18,956 bases of DNA from Clostridiales bacterium. GTDB taxonomy: Bacteria > Bacillota > Clostridia > Christensenellales > Aristaeellaceae. The stretch is taken from assembly GCA_004556155.1 (NCBI GenBank), contig SFIM01000037.1:1-18956 (forward strand), written 5' to 3'. Positions 1-6,963 of the stretch are shown here, one piece after another; position 1 is the stretch's first letter, and each line of letters starts with the position of its first letter. The position numbers and the translations under genes were made by a program. Below the pieces are notes generated by a model that was given only the letters and a program-made list of their open reading frames with translations, was not told where the DNA came from and did no database searches.

Positions 1-37
1 TGTCACTGATATCATGCCGATGCTGTGATTTCTCCAT
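1..37 (-). CDS. 5' end of a gene leaving the window, probable IS5-like transposase
   Basis: Only the first 12 codons are present, reading MEKSQHRHDISD, with the ATG at 37-35. A GAGGG ribosome binding site lies just upstream and a good promoter lies at 67-95, so the start is credible. The 'RHDISD' opening resembles the N-terminus of IS5-family transposases, which usually continue with a 'W..iEPlLPG' segment, but that part is outside the window. The family call therefore rests on a handful of residues and could be wrong. The reading frame and start are better supported than the function. Confidence 0.45.
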   Translation of the reverse strand, partial: MEKSQHRHDISD

Positions 38-66
38 GATGACACCCTCTTCGTTGTGATAGTGCC

Positions 67-95
67 ATTATACCACTTAACTCGTGTAGACGCAA
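67..95 (-). promoter_or_regulatory. Sigma-A-type promoter of the leftward gene
   Basis: On the minus strand there is a -35 TTGCGT (95-90), a 17-bp spacer and a perfect -10 TATAAT (72-67). It sits about 30 bp upstream of the leftward ATG. If the gene is an insertion-sequence transposase, the -35 lies at the very end of the element. Confidence 0.6.
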
Positions 96-163
96 CCTAA
101 GCACGCCGCAGGATTTTGCGCTTCCCCATCGCAAGAAATAGCTTTATCAATCGGCAAACGCCA

Positions 164-195
164 GGCCACGCAGCATCACGCTGCGCGCCTTTTTT
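164..195 (+). terminator. Rho-independent terminator
   Basis: A GC-rich hairpin is formed by GGC..CGCAGC and GCTGCG.GCC with a loop of about 5 nt (ATCAC). One arm carries a small asymmetric bulge. Six Ts (190-195) follow immediately. It would end transcription entering from the left on the plus strand. No intact plus-strand gene precedes it here, so it may belong to a gene cut off by the putative insertion. Confidence 0.6.
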
Positions 196-197
196 CG

Positions 198-226
198 TTG
201 CCAAAAATCCATGCGTATGGTAAGAT
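198..226 (+). promoter_or_regulatory. Promoter for the EEP-CotH operon
   Basis: The -35 is TTGCCA (198-203), the spacer is 17 bp and the -10 is TAAGAT (221-226). It lies directly after the terminator at 164-195 and about 50 bp upstream of the first start codon, so it isolates and drives the operon at 279-6020. Confidence 0.6.
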
Positions 227-278
227 ATGCTTTAAGGAATATTTTTAAGGAAGCAACGCTCCAAAGGAGGGTATGTTC

Positions 279-1337
279 ATGCGCAAGGCGCTGAAAACCA
301 TTGGCATTGTGCTGCTGGCCGTTGTGATATTGGCTGGCGGATTGATTGGATATTTGACGATTACGGAGTTTCGCCCAGCATCCGTGCAGGATGCAGCCCA
401 GACGGCCGGGCAAACGTCCGCCACCCTGCGCGCGGGCGAAAGCATCCGCGTGCTGACGTTCAATACCGGCTATGCCGGGCTGGATAAATCGCAGGATTTC
501 TTTATGGACGGCGGCTCGGGCGTAAGCCCCACTGGCGGACGCGCCAAGGTGGAGGAAAACCTGGCCGGCATCCTGGCTGCCATTCAGGAAGCCAACGCGC
601 AGATCGTGCTGCTGCAGGAGGTAGATCAATCCTCCGCGCGCACCAACCGCATTGATGAAACAGCCTATTATCAGCAAAATACCGGGCTAAACGCCGCCTA
701 TGCCGTCAATTATCAGTGCGGCTTCGTGCCCTTCCCGCTGCCGCCCATCGGTGCGGTCAAAAGCGGCGTGCTTACGCTTTCCGCTTATCAGCCCGCGCAG
801 GCGCAGCGGCAAAGCCTGCCCGTGCCCTTCAAATGGCCCATCCGCGTGGCCAACCTCAAGCGCTGCCTGCTGGTGGAGCGCATCCCTGTGGCGGACAGCG
901 GGCGCGAGCTGGTGCTGATCAACCTGCACCTGGAAGCCTACGACGACGGCGAGGGCAAAGCCGCCCAGACCCGCCAGCTGCTGGACTTTATCCACCAGGA
1001 ATACGAAAAGGGCAATTACGTCATCGCGGGCGGCGACTTTAATCAAACTTTCGAAGGCGTGCAGCGCTTCGGCGGCAGCTGGGAGGGCAAGTGGACCCCC
1101 GGCGTGTTCACCGAGGACGAGCTGCCCCAGGGCGTGCGGCTGGTATATGATCCCTCCCTGCCCACCTGCCGTTCGCTGGATCAGGCGTATACCGGCGACC
1201 GCGACAACCATGTTTTCTACCTGATCGACGGTTTTCTGGTGACGGATAACGTGCAGGTTGAGGATGTGCACACGGTGGATCTGGACTTTGCGTATTCCGA
1301 CCATAACCCGATGCTGATGCAAGTGACGCTGCTGTAA
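279..1337 (+). CDS. Membrane-anchored endonuclease/exonuclease/phosphatase family protein
   Basis: This 352-aa protein has an N-terminal hydrophobic segment (about residues 5-28, 'TIGIVLLAVVILAGG') followed by an extracellular EEP-fold domain. Visible EEP signatures are LLQEVD (Q113, metal-binding E114), NLHLEA, GGDFNQ (D253, N255) and a terminal SDHNP (D341, H342), so the catalytic set looks intact. The family includes DNase I-like nucleases, sphingomyelinases and inositol phosphatases; substrate cannot be read from sequence. I chose the ATG at 279 over the ATG at 273 because AGGAGG (265-270) is 8 nt from the former and only 2 nt from the latter. It is the first gene of an operon with the two CotH kinases, with a 31-bp gap to the next start, suggesting a cell-surface role. 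A long antisense open frame here is a GC artefact. Confidence 0.85.
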   Translation: MRKALKTIGIVLLAVVILAGGLIGYLTITEFRPASVQDAAQTAGQTSATLRAGESIRVLTFNTGYAGLDKSQDFFMDGGSGVSPTGGRAKVEENLAGILAAIQEANAQIVLLQEVDQSSARTNRIDETAYYQQNTGLNAAYAVNYQCGFVPFPLPPIGAVKSGVLTLSAYQPAQAQRQSLPVPFKWPIRVANLKRCLLVERIPVADSGRELVLINLHLEAYDDGEGKAAQTRQLLDFIHQEYEKGNYVIAGGDFNQTFEGVQRFGGSWEGKWTPGVFTEDELPQGVRLVYDPSLPTCRSLDQAYTGDRDNHVFYLIDGFLVTDNVQVEDVHTVDLDFAYSDHNPMLMQVTLL

Positions 1338-1368
1338 CAGGTCGATTAATACGGAGGCTGCTCATTTT

Positions 1369-3684
1369 ATGAGGATGAAGAAATTTGCCTGGACGCTGCT
1401 GGCACTGCTGGCACTGTGTCTGCCCGCCCTGGCCGGGGCCGAAGAAACCAGCCTGGTCATCAGCGAGGCGATGAGCCGCAACCCGGCCATCTGGCAGCTT
1501 GATTATCAGGATTATATTGAGTTTTATAATGCCGGGGACGCGGCACTTGAGCTGAGCGATTACACCCTGTGCCGCGGGGACAACCTGGAAAAAAAGTGCT
1601 GTTTGCCCGCGCGCACGGTGCAGCCGGGCGAATACGCGGTGCTGCTGTGCGATGGCAGCGAGATCACCTTCTCCCTGCCCAAGGAGGGCTGCCGCCTGAC
1701 CCTGCTGTGCGGAGAGGAAACAGCCAATACCCTGACCTTGCCCGCCCTGCAAAAGGGCGAGGTATGGACGCGCGAAAACGGCGTGTCCATGCAGCCCTCC
1801 CCCGGCTACGCCAATACCGATGAGGGCGGCGCACAGTGGTATCAATCCACCCAGCGCGCGCTGACCTTCAGCGAGGCGCTTAGCTGCAATGTATCCACCA
1901 TGCGCCAGGAATACGAATACTACGACATGCTGGAGCTGTGCAATACCAGCGGCGGCAAGCTGCAGCTGTCCGATTTTTACCTGACGGACGATCTGGCCGA
2001 GCCGCTCAAGTGGCAGCTGCCTGCGCGGGAAATCAACCCCGGCGCGTATTACACGGTGTTTGCCTCCGGCCTGGGCGGCAAGCAGGCCAATTTCAAGCTC
2101 AGCGCCTCGGGCGAAACGGTGTACATTTTCCGCGCCGATGGCACGATTGTGGACGCCATGCGCATTCCCGCCCTGCGCGGGGATGAAAGCTACGGCGTGT
2201 GGCGCGGGCTGTACTATTATTATGAAAAATCCACCTTCGGCAAGGATAACGGCGCGGGCGCGCGGGGCGTATCCGCCGCGCCGCAGATGAGCCTGGAAAC
2301 CGGGCTGTACAATCAACCCATCGCCGTTTCGCTGTCGGGCGAGGGCACGATCTATTACACCACCGATGGCAGCCGCCCCACCCTGAAAAGCAAAAAATAC
2401 GATGGCACGGCCATCGCCATTTCGGATACCACCGCAGTGCGCGCCATGTGCGTAAAGGACGACTATCTGGCCTCCGATGTCACCACGCGCAGCTACCTGT
2501 ACGGCATGGAAAAGTACGAGCTGCCCCTGCTGCTGATTACGGGCAAATACGACGATCTGCTGGGCGGAAACGGTATCTACAAAAATTACAAGAACCGCCG
2601 CCAGGAAGCCGCGATCAACCTGACGCTGGTGGATGAGGGCCAGATGGCCTTCTCCGTGGACTGCGGCGTAAAGATTCACGGCAATTCCAGCCGCGAACGG
2701 CCCAAGAAATCCTTCCAGATTCGCTTCCGCAGCAAGTATGGCGCAAGCACGTTCACCTATCCGCTGTTTGAGCATGCCGGTGTGGATACCTTCCATTCGC
2801 TGATTCTGCGCAGCGGCTCGGAGGATCAAAACCGTTCCTTCTTCCGGGATGAGTTTTTAGGCTCGCTCACGCGCGAGACCATGCCTAATGTGCTGTACCT
2901 GGATTACAAACCGGTCAATCTGTTTGTGGACGGCAAGTATTACGGCATCTATTATATCCGCGAGCGCACGGATACCACCTATGTATCCCAGCATCTGGGC
3001 GGGGATGACGAGCAGGTGGATATCATCAATAGCTGGCAGGATCTGGAACAGGGCAGCATGGGCGACTGGTCGCGGCTGAACACCTTCTGCCTGCGCAAGG
3101 ATCTGACCGACCCGGCCAACTACAACGAGGTGCTCTCGCAGATCAGCCTGGACGGCTTTATCGATTATTACATCGCCCGCGCCTACTCCGGCGACCGCGA
3201 CTACTGCAATATCCGCGTATGCCGCAGCCGCGCGGGAGATAACCGCTGGTATATTGTCAATTTCGATCTGGACTGGGGCTTTACCATTGCCAAGACGCCG
3301 CTGGTATCGATGCTGGGCAAGGTATCCAACACCAGCAGCCTGAACAACGTGATCATCACCGGCCTGCTGAAAAATCAGGATTTCCGCGCGCAGTTTCTCT
3401 CCCGCATGGCGCTGCACCTGAGCACCACCTTCGACACTCAGCGCGTGCTAAGCCGCCTGGATGAGATGGTGGCCGAGGTGGCCCACGATATGCCCTACAA
3501 TCAGGATCGCTGGGGCTACAGCATGGAAAAATGGCAGGAGTATGTGCAGCTGCTGCGCGATTTTGTACAGGATGATCAGGGCACCCGCGTGATGGAAATG
3601 ATGCAGGATGCGCAGCGGCTTTTCAGCCTGAGCAATGATGAAATGGCCGCGATCTTTGGAGAAATGTGGACGAACGGCCGATGA
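1369..3684 (+). CDS. Exported CotH kinase with two lamin-tail domains (paralog 1)
   Basis: This 771-aa secreted protein has a signal peptide (about residues 1-24, ending ALAGA). It carries a lamin-tail-like domain (about 28-145, 'LVISEAMSRNP', 'DYIEFYNAG'), a second one (about 165-290, 'FSEALSCN', 'DMLELCNTSG') and a chitobiase C-terminal-like beta domain (about 304-375, 'IYYTTDGSRPT'). The CotH kinase domain spans about 385-720. CotH signatures are GVKIHGNSSRERPKKSF (from G433), LRSGSEDQ, YYGIYYIRER and NFDLDWGF, with the paired metal-binding-type aspartates D633 and D635. CotH proteins are atypical kinases that phosphorylate secreted proteins, as in spore coat assembly. The lamin-tail and beta domains suggest attachment at the cell surface. 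GGAGG lies 11 nt before the ATG. The stop overlaps the start of paralog 2. Its target protein is unknown. Confidence 0.85.
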   Translation: MRMKKFAWTLLALLALCLPALAGAEETSLVISEAMSRNPAIWQLDYQDYIEFYNAGDAALELSDYTLCRGDNLEKKCCLPARTVQPGEYAVLLCDGSEITFSLPKEGCRLTLLCGEETANTLTLPALQKGEVWTRENGVSMQPSPGYANTDEGGAQWYQSTQRALTFSEALSCNVSTMRQEYEYYDMLELCNTSGGKLQLSDFYLTDDLAEPLKWQLPAREINPGAYYTVFASGLGGKQANFKLSASGETVYIFRADGTIVDAMRIPALRGDESYGVWRGLYYYYEKSTFGKDNGAGARGVSAAPQMSLETGLYNQPIAVSLSGEGTIYYTTDGSRPTLKSKKYDGTAIAISDTTAVRAMCVKDDYLASDVTTRSYLYGMEKYELPLLLITGKYDDLLGGNGIYKNYKNRRQEAAINLTLVDEGQMAFSVDCGVKIHGNSSRERPKKSFQIRFRSKYGASTFTYPLFEHAGVDTFHSLILRSGSEDQNRSFFRDEFLGSLTRETMPNVLYLDYKPVNLFVDGKYYGIYYIRERTDTTYVSQHLGGDDEQVDIINSWQDLEQGSMGDWSRLNTFCLRKDLTDPANYNEVLSQISLDGFIDYYIARAYSGDRDYCNIRVCRSRAGDNRWYIVNFDLDWGFTIAKTPLVSMLGKVSNTSSLNNVIITGLLKNQDFRAQFLSRMALHLSTTFDTQRVLSRLDEMVAEVAHDMPYNQDRWGYSMEKWQEYVQLLRDFVQDDQGTRVMEMMQDAQRLFSLSNDEMAAIFGEMWTNGR
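1453..1856 (+). repeat. Long direct repeat, copy 1 (lamin-tail domain of CotH paralog 1)
   Basis: This stretch matches 3798-4201 without gaps. I count about 13 mismatches in 404 bp (about 97% identity), with 4 amino-acid changes (A/T, C/R, C/R, N/D). Identity drops sharply from about 1857 onward, where the paralogs are only moderately similar. Confidence 0.9.
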
Positions 3685-6020
3685 CAATCTCTGTACCAAT
3701 GAAGCTGCGAATTTTGCTGTGGACGGCGCTGGCTGCGGCCTGCGCCGTTCTTGGCGTTCTTGTTTGCCCGCGCGCCGCCGGAGCGGAAGAAAAGATCCTG
3801 GTCATCAGCGAGGCGATGAGCCGCAACCCAGCCATCTGGCAGCTTGATTATCAGGATTATATTGAGTTTTATAATGCCGGAGATACGGCACTTGAGCTGA
3901 GCGATTACACCCTGTGCCGCGGGGACAACCTGGAAAAAAAATGCCGTTTGCCCGCGCGCACGGTGCAGCCGGGCGAATACGCGGTGCTGCTGTGCGATGG
4001 CAGCGAGATCACCTTCTCCCTGCCCAAGGAAGGCTGCCGCCTGACCCTGCTGCGCGGAGAGGAAACAGCCGACACCCTGACCTTGCCAGCCCTGCAAAAG
4101 GGCGAGGTATGGACGCGCGAAAACGGCGTGTCCATGCAGCCCTCCCCCGGCTATGCCAATACCGATGAGGGCGGCGCGCAGTGGTATCAATCCACCCAGC
4201 GTGCGCTGGCCTTCAGCGAGGCCGTATCCTGCAACGATACCCTGCTGGCATTGGACGGCGCATATCCCGATCTGATCGAGCTGCAAAACACCAGCGGCAA
4301 AACGCTGCGGCTATCCAATTATTACCTGGCTGACAGCCGCGAGGAATCGCGCTGTTGGCGGCTGCCCGATACGGAGCTGGCCCCTGGCGCATGCTATGTG
4401 GTTTACGCCTCGGGCGCGGGTGGCAGCCAGGCCAATTTCAGCCTGAGCGCAGCCGGCGAAACGCTGTATCTGTTTGATCTGGAGGGGCAAGTCGTTGACG
4501 CGCTGACCGTGCCTGCCCTGGGCGCAAATCAAAGCTACGGCGTATGGCAGGGGCGGTATTGCTATTACGATACGCCCTCCATCGGCCGCGAAAATGAAAA
4601 AGGCCTGCGCGGCGTGGCGCAAGCCCCCAGCATGGATCTGGCCGCAGGCATATACGCAAACGCCGTGCAGGTGCGACTTATGGGCGAGGGGGAAATCTAC
4701 TATACCACCGATGGCAGCGCACCCAGCCGCGCCAGCACGCGCTATCAGGGAGAAGTGCTGACCATCAGCCAGCCCACCGCCGTGCGTGCCATTGCCTATC
4801 AGGCGGATTGCCTGCCCTCGGCCATTACCACGGCGCAGTATGCCGTGGGGCTGACCGATTACAGTCTGCCGCTGCTGATGGTGGCGGCCAAGCCGGGGGC
4901 GCTGTTTGGCCCCTATGGTATCTACACTGATTACGGCAACCGCGCGCTGGAAGCTGCGGCCAACATCACCCTGATCGAGAATGGCGCAGCGGCCTTCAGT
5001 GTAGACTGTGGGCTGAAAATCCACGGCAACAACAGCCGCAAGCGCATGAAGAAGTCCTTCCAGGTGCGTTTCCGCGCCAAGTACGGCGCAAGCCGGCTGG
5101 ACTATCCGCTGTTTGACGAAAATCCGGCGGACGGCTATCACTCGCTGATTCTGCGCAGCGGCGCGCAGGACGACAATCATTCGCTGTTCCGGGATGAGTT
5201 TTTCACCAACCTGACCCGTGAAACCATGCCCGAGGTGCTTTGCCAGCAATATAAGCCGGTCAATCTGTTTTTGAACGGCCAGTATTACGGCGTCTATTTC
5301 ATCCGCGAGCGCGCGGACGCGGCCTTTGCGGCGGCCTACCTGGGCGGCAACGAAGACGATATCGACATGGTAAACGGCTGGACGCGGCAGGAATACGGCG
5401 ATAAAACGGATTGGATCCGCCTGAACGATTTCTGCCGCCGCAGCGATTTGCAGGATGAAACCAACTATCAATACGTGCTTTCTCAGCTGTGCGCCGAGAG
5501 CTTTATCGATTATTATATCGCCCGCGCCTATACGGGCGACAAGGACTTTAACAATATCCGCGTCTGCCGCAGCCGTGGCGGGGATGGACGCTGGCACATC
5601 GTGAATTTCGATGTGGATTTCGCCGCGCTGTTTGAGGAACGTCCCCTCAGCGATGCCTTGCAGGCTGGCCGCGAGGATACAGAATTAAACACCGTGGTCA
5701 TCACCGCACTGCTGAAAAACGAGGATTTCAAGGCGCTGTTCCTGTCCCGCCTGGCCATGCACCTGCGCACCACCTATGATACGCAGCGCGTGCTATCGCA
5801 GCTAAACGCCCTGGCCGAGCAGGTAGGCGCGGACATCGCCCGCAATCAAGCCCGCTGGGGCTTCAGCGTGGGCACCTGGCAACAATATGTGCAGCATCTG
5901 CGCGATTTTATCGACGGCGCTACCCCGCGCATATCTGAAATGATGTGGGACGCGCAAAGGTTCTTTTCGCTTACCGATGCGCAAATGCGCGAAATATTCG
6001 GCGATCTCTGGGCGCAGTAA
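3681..6020 (+). CDS. Exported CotH kinase with two lamin-tail domains (paralog 2)
   Basis: This 779-aa tandem paralog of the preceding gene has the same layout: a signal peptide (about 1-36, 'LLWTALAAACAVLG'), lamin-tail domains (about 38-155 and 176-300), a chitobiase-C-like domain (about 314-385, 'IYYTTDGSAPS') and a CotH domain (about 394-730). The kinase motifs are GLKIHGNNSRKRMKKSF (from G444), YYGVYFIRER and NFDVDFAAL (D644, D646). The paired aspartates remain, but the usual Trp-Gly after them is replaced. I chose the ATG at 3681 because it forms an ATGA overlap with the upstream stop, implying translational coupling. A GTG at 3666 would add five residues, and an ATG at 3699 is also possible. 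The first lamin-tail domain is almost identical to that of paralog 1, whereas the rest is clearly diverged. It ends 5 bp from a convergent gene. Confidence 0.85.
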   Translation: MTISVPMKLRILLWTALAAACAVLGVLVCPRAAGAEEKILVISEAMSRNPAIWQLDYQDYIEFYNAGDTALELSDYTLCRGDNLEKKCRLPARTVQPGEYAVLLCDGSEITFSLPKEGCRLTLLRGEETADTLTLPALQKGEVWTRENGVSMQPSPGYANTDEGGAQWYQSTQRALAFSEAVSCNDTLLALDGAYPDLIELQNTSGKTLRLSNYYLADSREESRCWRLPDTELAPGACYVVYASGAGGSQANFSLSAAGETLYLFDLEGQVVDALTVPALGANQSYGVWQGRYCYYDTPSIGRENEKGLRGVAQAPSMDLAAGIYANAVQVRLMGEGEIYYTTDGSAPSRASTRYQGEVLTISQPTAVRAIAYQADCLPSAITTAQYAVGLTDYSLPLLMVAAKPGALFGPYGIYTDYGNRALEAAANITLIENGAAAFSVDCGLKIHGNNSRKRMKKSFQVRFRAKYGASRLDYPLFDENPADGYHSLILRSGAQDDNHSLFRDEFFTNLTRETMPEVLCQQYKPVNLFLNGQYYGVYFIRERADAAFAAAYLGGNEDDIDMVNGWTRQEYGDKTDWIRLNDFCRRSDLQDETNYQYVLSQLCAESFIDYYIARAYTGDKDFNNIRVCRSRGGDGRWHIVNFDVDFAALFEERPLSDALQAGREDTELNTVVITALLKNEDFKALFLSRLAMHLRTTYDTQRVLSQLNALAEQVGADIARNQARWGFSVGTWQQYVQHLRDFIDGATPRISEMMWDAQRFFSLTDAQMREIFGDLWAQ
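3798..4201 (+). repeat. Long direct repeat, copy 2 (lamin-tail domain of CotH paralog 2)
   Basis: This is the partner of 1453-1856, at a constant offset of 2345 bp. It covers the first lamin-tail domain from 'LVISEAM' to just after 'WYQSTQ'. Both copies are in frame and coding. Confidence 0.9.
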
Positions 6021-6025
6021 GGCCA

Positions 6026-6268
6026 TTACAGCGGCAGCCTGCCGCTGCTGAAGGCCAGCAGCGCCGTCAGCGCCAGCAGCAGCGCGGCGGGGATCAGCAG
6101 CGCAAAGAAGCGCGCGCGGCTGGGCGGCGCGGGAGGATCGTTTGCTTCGGCAGGATAACCGTGCTGGTGGGCAGGCTGCGACGCAGGATTGCGCGCGGCC
6201 TTTTCCACCGTGCGGCGCACGCTGGCAGGCGTGGAGCCAAAGGCGCAGCGCAGTCGTGAGGGCTTCAT
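6026..6268 (-). CDS. Small anti-sigma-factor-like single-pass membrane protein
   Basis: This 80-aa protein begins MKPSRLRCAFGSTPASVRR and ends with one transmembrane segment (about residues 54-72, 'FFALLIPAALLLALTALLA') and a short tail. The 'aFG.TP..f...v' opening resembles the N-terminal helix of small anti-sigma factors encoded after ECF sigma genes in Firmicutes. The middle is Pro/Ala-rich and low in complexity. Its ATG overlaps the sigma-gene stop (6268/6265), so it is co-translated with that gene, and an anti-sigma role follows mainly from this position. It is much shorter than typical zinc-binding anti-sigma proteins and has no HxxxCxxC motif or external sensor domain. It could be a minimal regulator or a truncated one. 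Confidence 0.6.
   Translation of the reverse strand: MKPSRLRCAFGSTPASVRRTVEKAARNPASQPAHQHGYPAEANDPPAPPSRARFFALLIPAALLLALTALLAFSSGRLPL
6029..6047. repeat. Perfect 19-nt palindrome at the convergent gene ends
   Basis: CAGCGGCAG, a single C, then CTGCCGCTG form a perfect palindrome over the last codons of the anti-sigma-like gene, 9 bp after the stop of CotH paralog 2. It could fold as a hairpin in both convergent transcripts, but no T-run follows on either strand. Confidence 0.6.
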
Positions 6269-6756
6269 CTCTCGCTCATCTCCTTTTCAAGGGCCATGCT
6301 TTGCCGCAGCAGCTTTTTGGCGCGGTGCAGGCGGGATTGCACCGTACCCTGCGGCAGGTGCAGGATTTCAGCTATCTCGCGTATCCTGTAGCCTTCCGCA
6401 TAAAAAAGCATCAGCGGCAGGCGGTATTCGTCGGCCAGGCCAAGCAGCAGATCGCGCATCATCAGGTCCGCGTCCGGCGACGCGTCCCAGCGCATGATCT
6501 CCGCCTGATCGGGCGGCAGGCTGGTTTCGCGCTTCTGCGAGCGCAGGATATCATAACAGTTGTTCACCAGGATTCGTACCACCCAGGCGCGCAGCGCGCC
6601 ATCGTCCCGCAGCCGCTCGCGCTTCTGCAATGCGGTCAGGATGCTTTCCTGGATGGTGTCCTCGCGGTCGCACTGGCGCGGCAGGATGCTGGCCGACACG
6701 CGATACAGCGTATCCGTCAGCGCCAGCAGCTCGCGCTCAAAGGCTTCCTTCTCCAT
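6265..6756 (-). CDS. ECF-type RNA polymerase sigma factor
   Basis: This 163-aa protein has sigma-70 region 2 at about residues 20-80 ('QESILTALQKRERL', 'ALRAWVVRILVNNCYDILRS') and region 4 at about 105-155 ('LPLMLFYAEGYRIREIAEIL', then 'LPQGTVQSRLHRAKKLL', the recognition helix-turn-helix). There is no region 1 or 3, as expected for the ECF group. It directs RNA polymerase to a small regulon and is probably held by the membrane protein encoded next (4-bp overlap). I chose the ATG at 6756 because AAAGGAGGT (6771-6763) lies just upstream. A 17-codon longer frame starting at 6807 lacks such a site. Its target promoters cannot be inferred from this window. Confidence 0.9.
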   Translation of the reverse strand: MEKEAFERELLALTDTLYRVSASILPRQCDREDTIQESILTALQKRERLRDDGALRAWVVRILVNNCYDILRSQKRETSLPPDQAEIMRWDASPDADLMMRDLLLGLADEYRLPLMLFYAEGYRIREIAEILHLPQGTVQSRLHRAKKLLRQSMALEKEMSER

Positions 6757-6778
6757 GCCGCACCTCCTTTGTATCTCA

Positions 6779-6807
6779 ACTATCTCATGGTATAGACTGA
6801 AAAGCAA
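6779..6807 (-). promoter_or_regulatory. Weak candidate promoter for the sigma/anti-sigma pair
   Basis: On the minus strand there is a TTGCTT (6807-6802), a 17-bp spacer and a GATAGT (6784-6779), a few bases upstream of the ribosome binding site. The matches are partial. The gene may instead use an autoregulated ECF promoter that I cannot identify. Confidence 0.3.
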
Positions 6808-6818
6808 GCCGTTTTATT

Positions 6819-6848
6819 GCATAAAAACAAAATTTTCTGTTTTTATGC
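6819..6848. repeat. 11-bp perfect inverted repeat, candidate operator
   Basis: GCATAAAAACA and TGTTTTTATGC are exact inverted copies separated by 8 nt. The element lies 63-92 bp upstream of the sigma-factor start and on the other side faces the HAD gene promoter region. Its AT-rich symmetric form suits a dimeric regulator site. As a hairpin it would also be followed by little T-run, so a terminator is less likely. Confidence 0.7.
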
Positions 6849-6904
6849 GCGGTTTGTGACCTGGGATAGTCACAATATGAAGGGACGTGGCGCGGGATAA
6901 CGGC

Positions 6905-6910
6905 TATAAT
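6905..6910 (+). promoter_or_regulatory. Candidate -10 box upstream of the HAD gene
   Basis: A perfect TATAAT lies 54 bp before the GTG start at 6964. No good -35 is visible at 16-18 bp (GGGACG is nearest), so promoter strength is uncertain, or an activator may help. A short GTGAC/GTCAC repeat (6856-6873) lies just upstream. Confidence 0.4.
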
Positions 6911-6963
6911 AGCATACGGATTCTCAGGTATTTTGCCGCACTGCGCGCAACGGAGGGACAAAA

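Larger units (their letters stand above)
1..97 (-). mobile_element. Possible end of an IS5-like insertion sequence
   Basis: If the leftward gene is an IS5-family transposase, the element should end shortly upstream of its promoter. Reading inward on the minus strand from base 97, the sequence is GGTTGCGTCTACACG. It is flanked outside by TAA (98-100), which fits the TNA target duplications of some IS5 subgroups. The other end is not in the window, so neither the terminal inverted repeat nor the duplication can be confirmed. This is inference. Confidence 0.3.

Noticed and set aside
1108..2829. Long antisense open frame of 573 codons opposite CotH paralog 1
   Set aside because: It lies wholly opposite genes with clear domains and lacks a ribosome binding site. 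Its Ala/Gly/Gln/His-rich product is typical of reverse frames in GC-rich genes.
3666..3680. GTG at 3666 as start of CotH paralog 2
   Set aside because: The ATG at 3681 overlaps the upstream stop as ATGA, the usual coupling arrangement in this window. The GTG cannot be fully excluded.
6757..6807. Seventeen-codon N-terminal extension of the sigma factor
   Set aside because: The internal ATG at 6756 has an excellent AAAGGAGGT site, which the longer frame would translate through.
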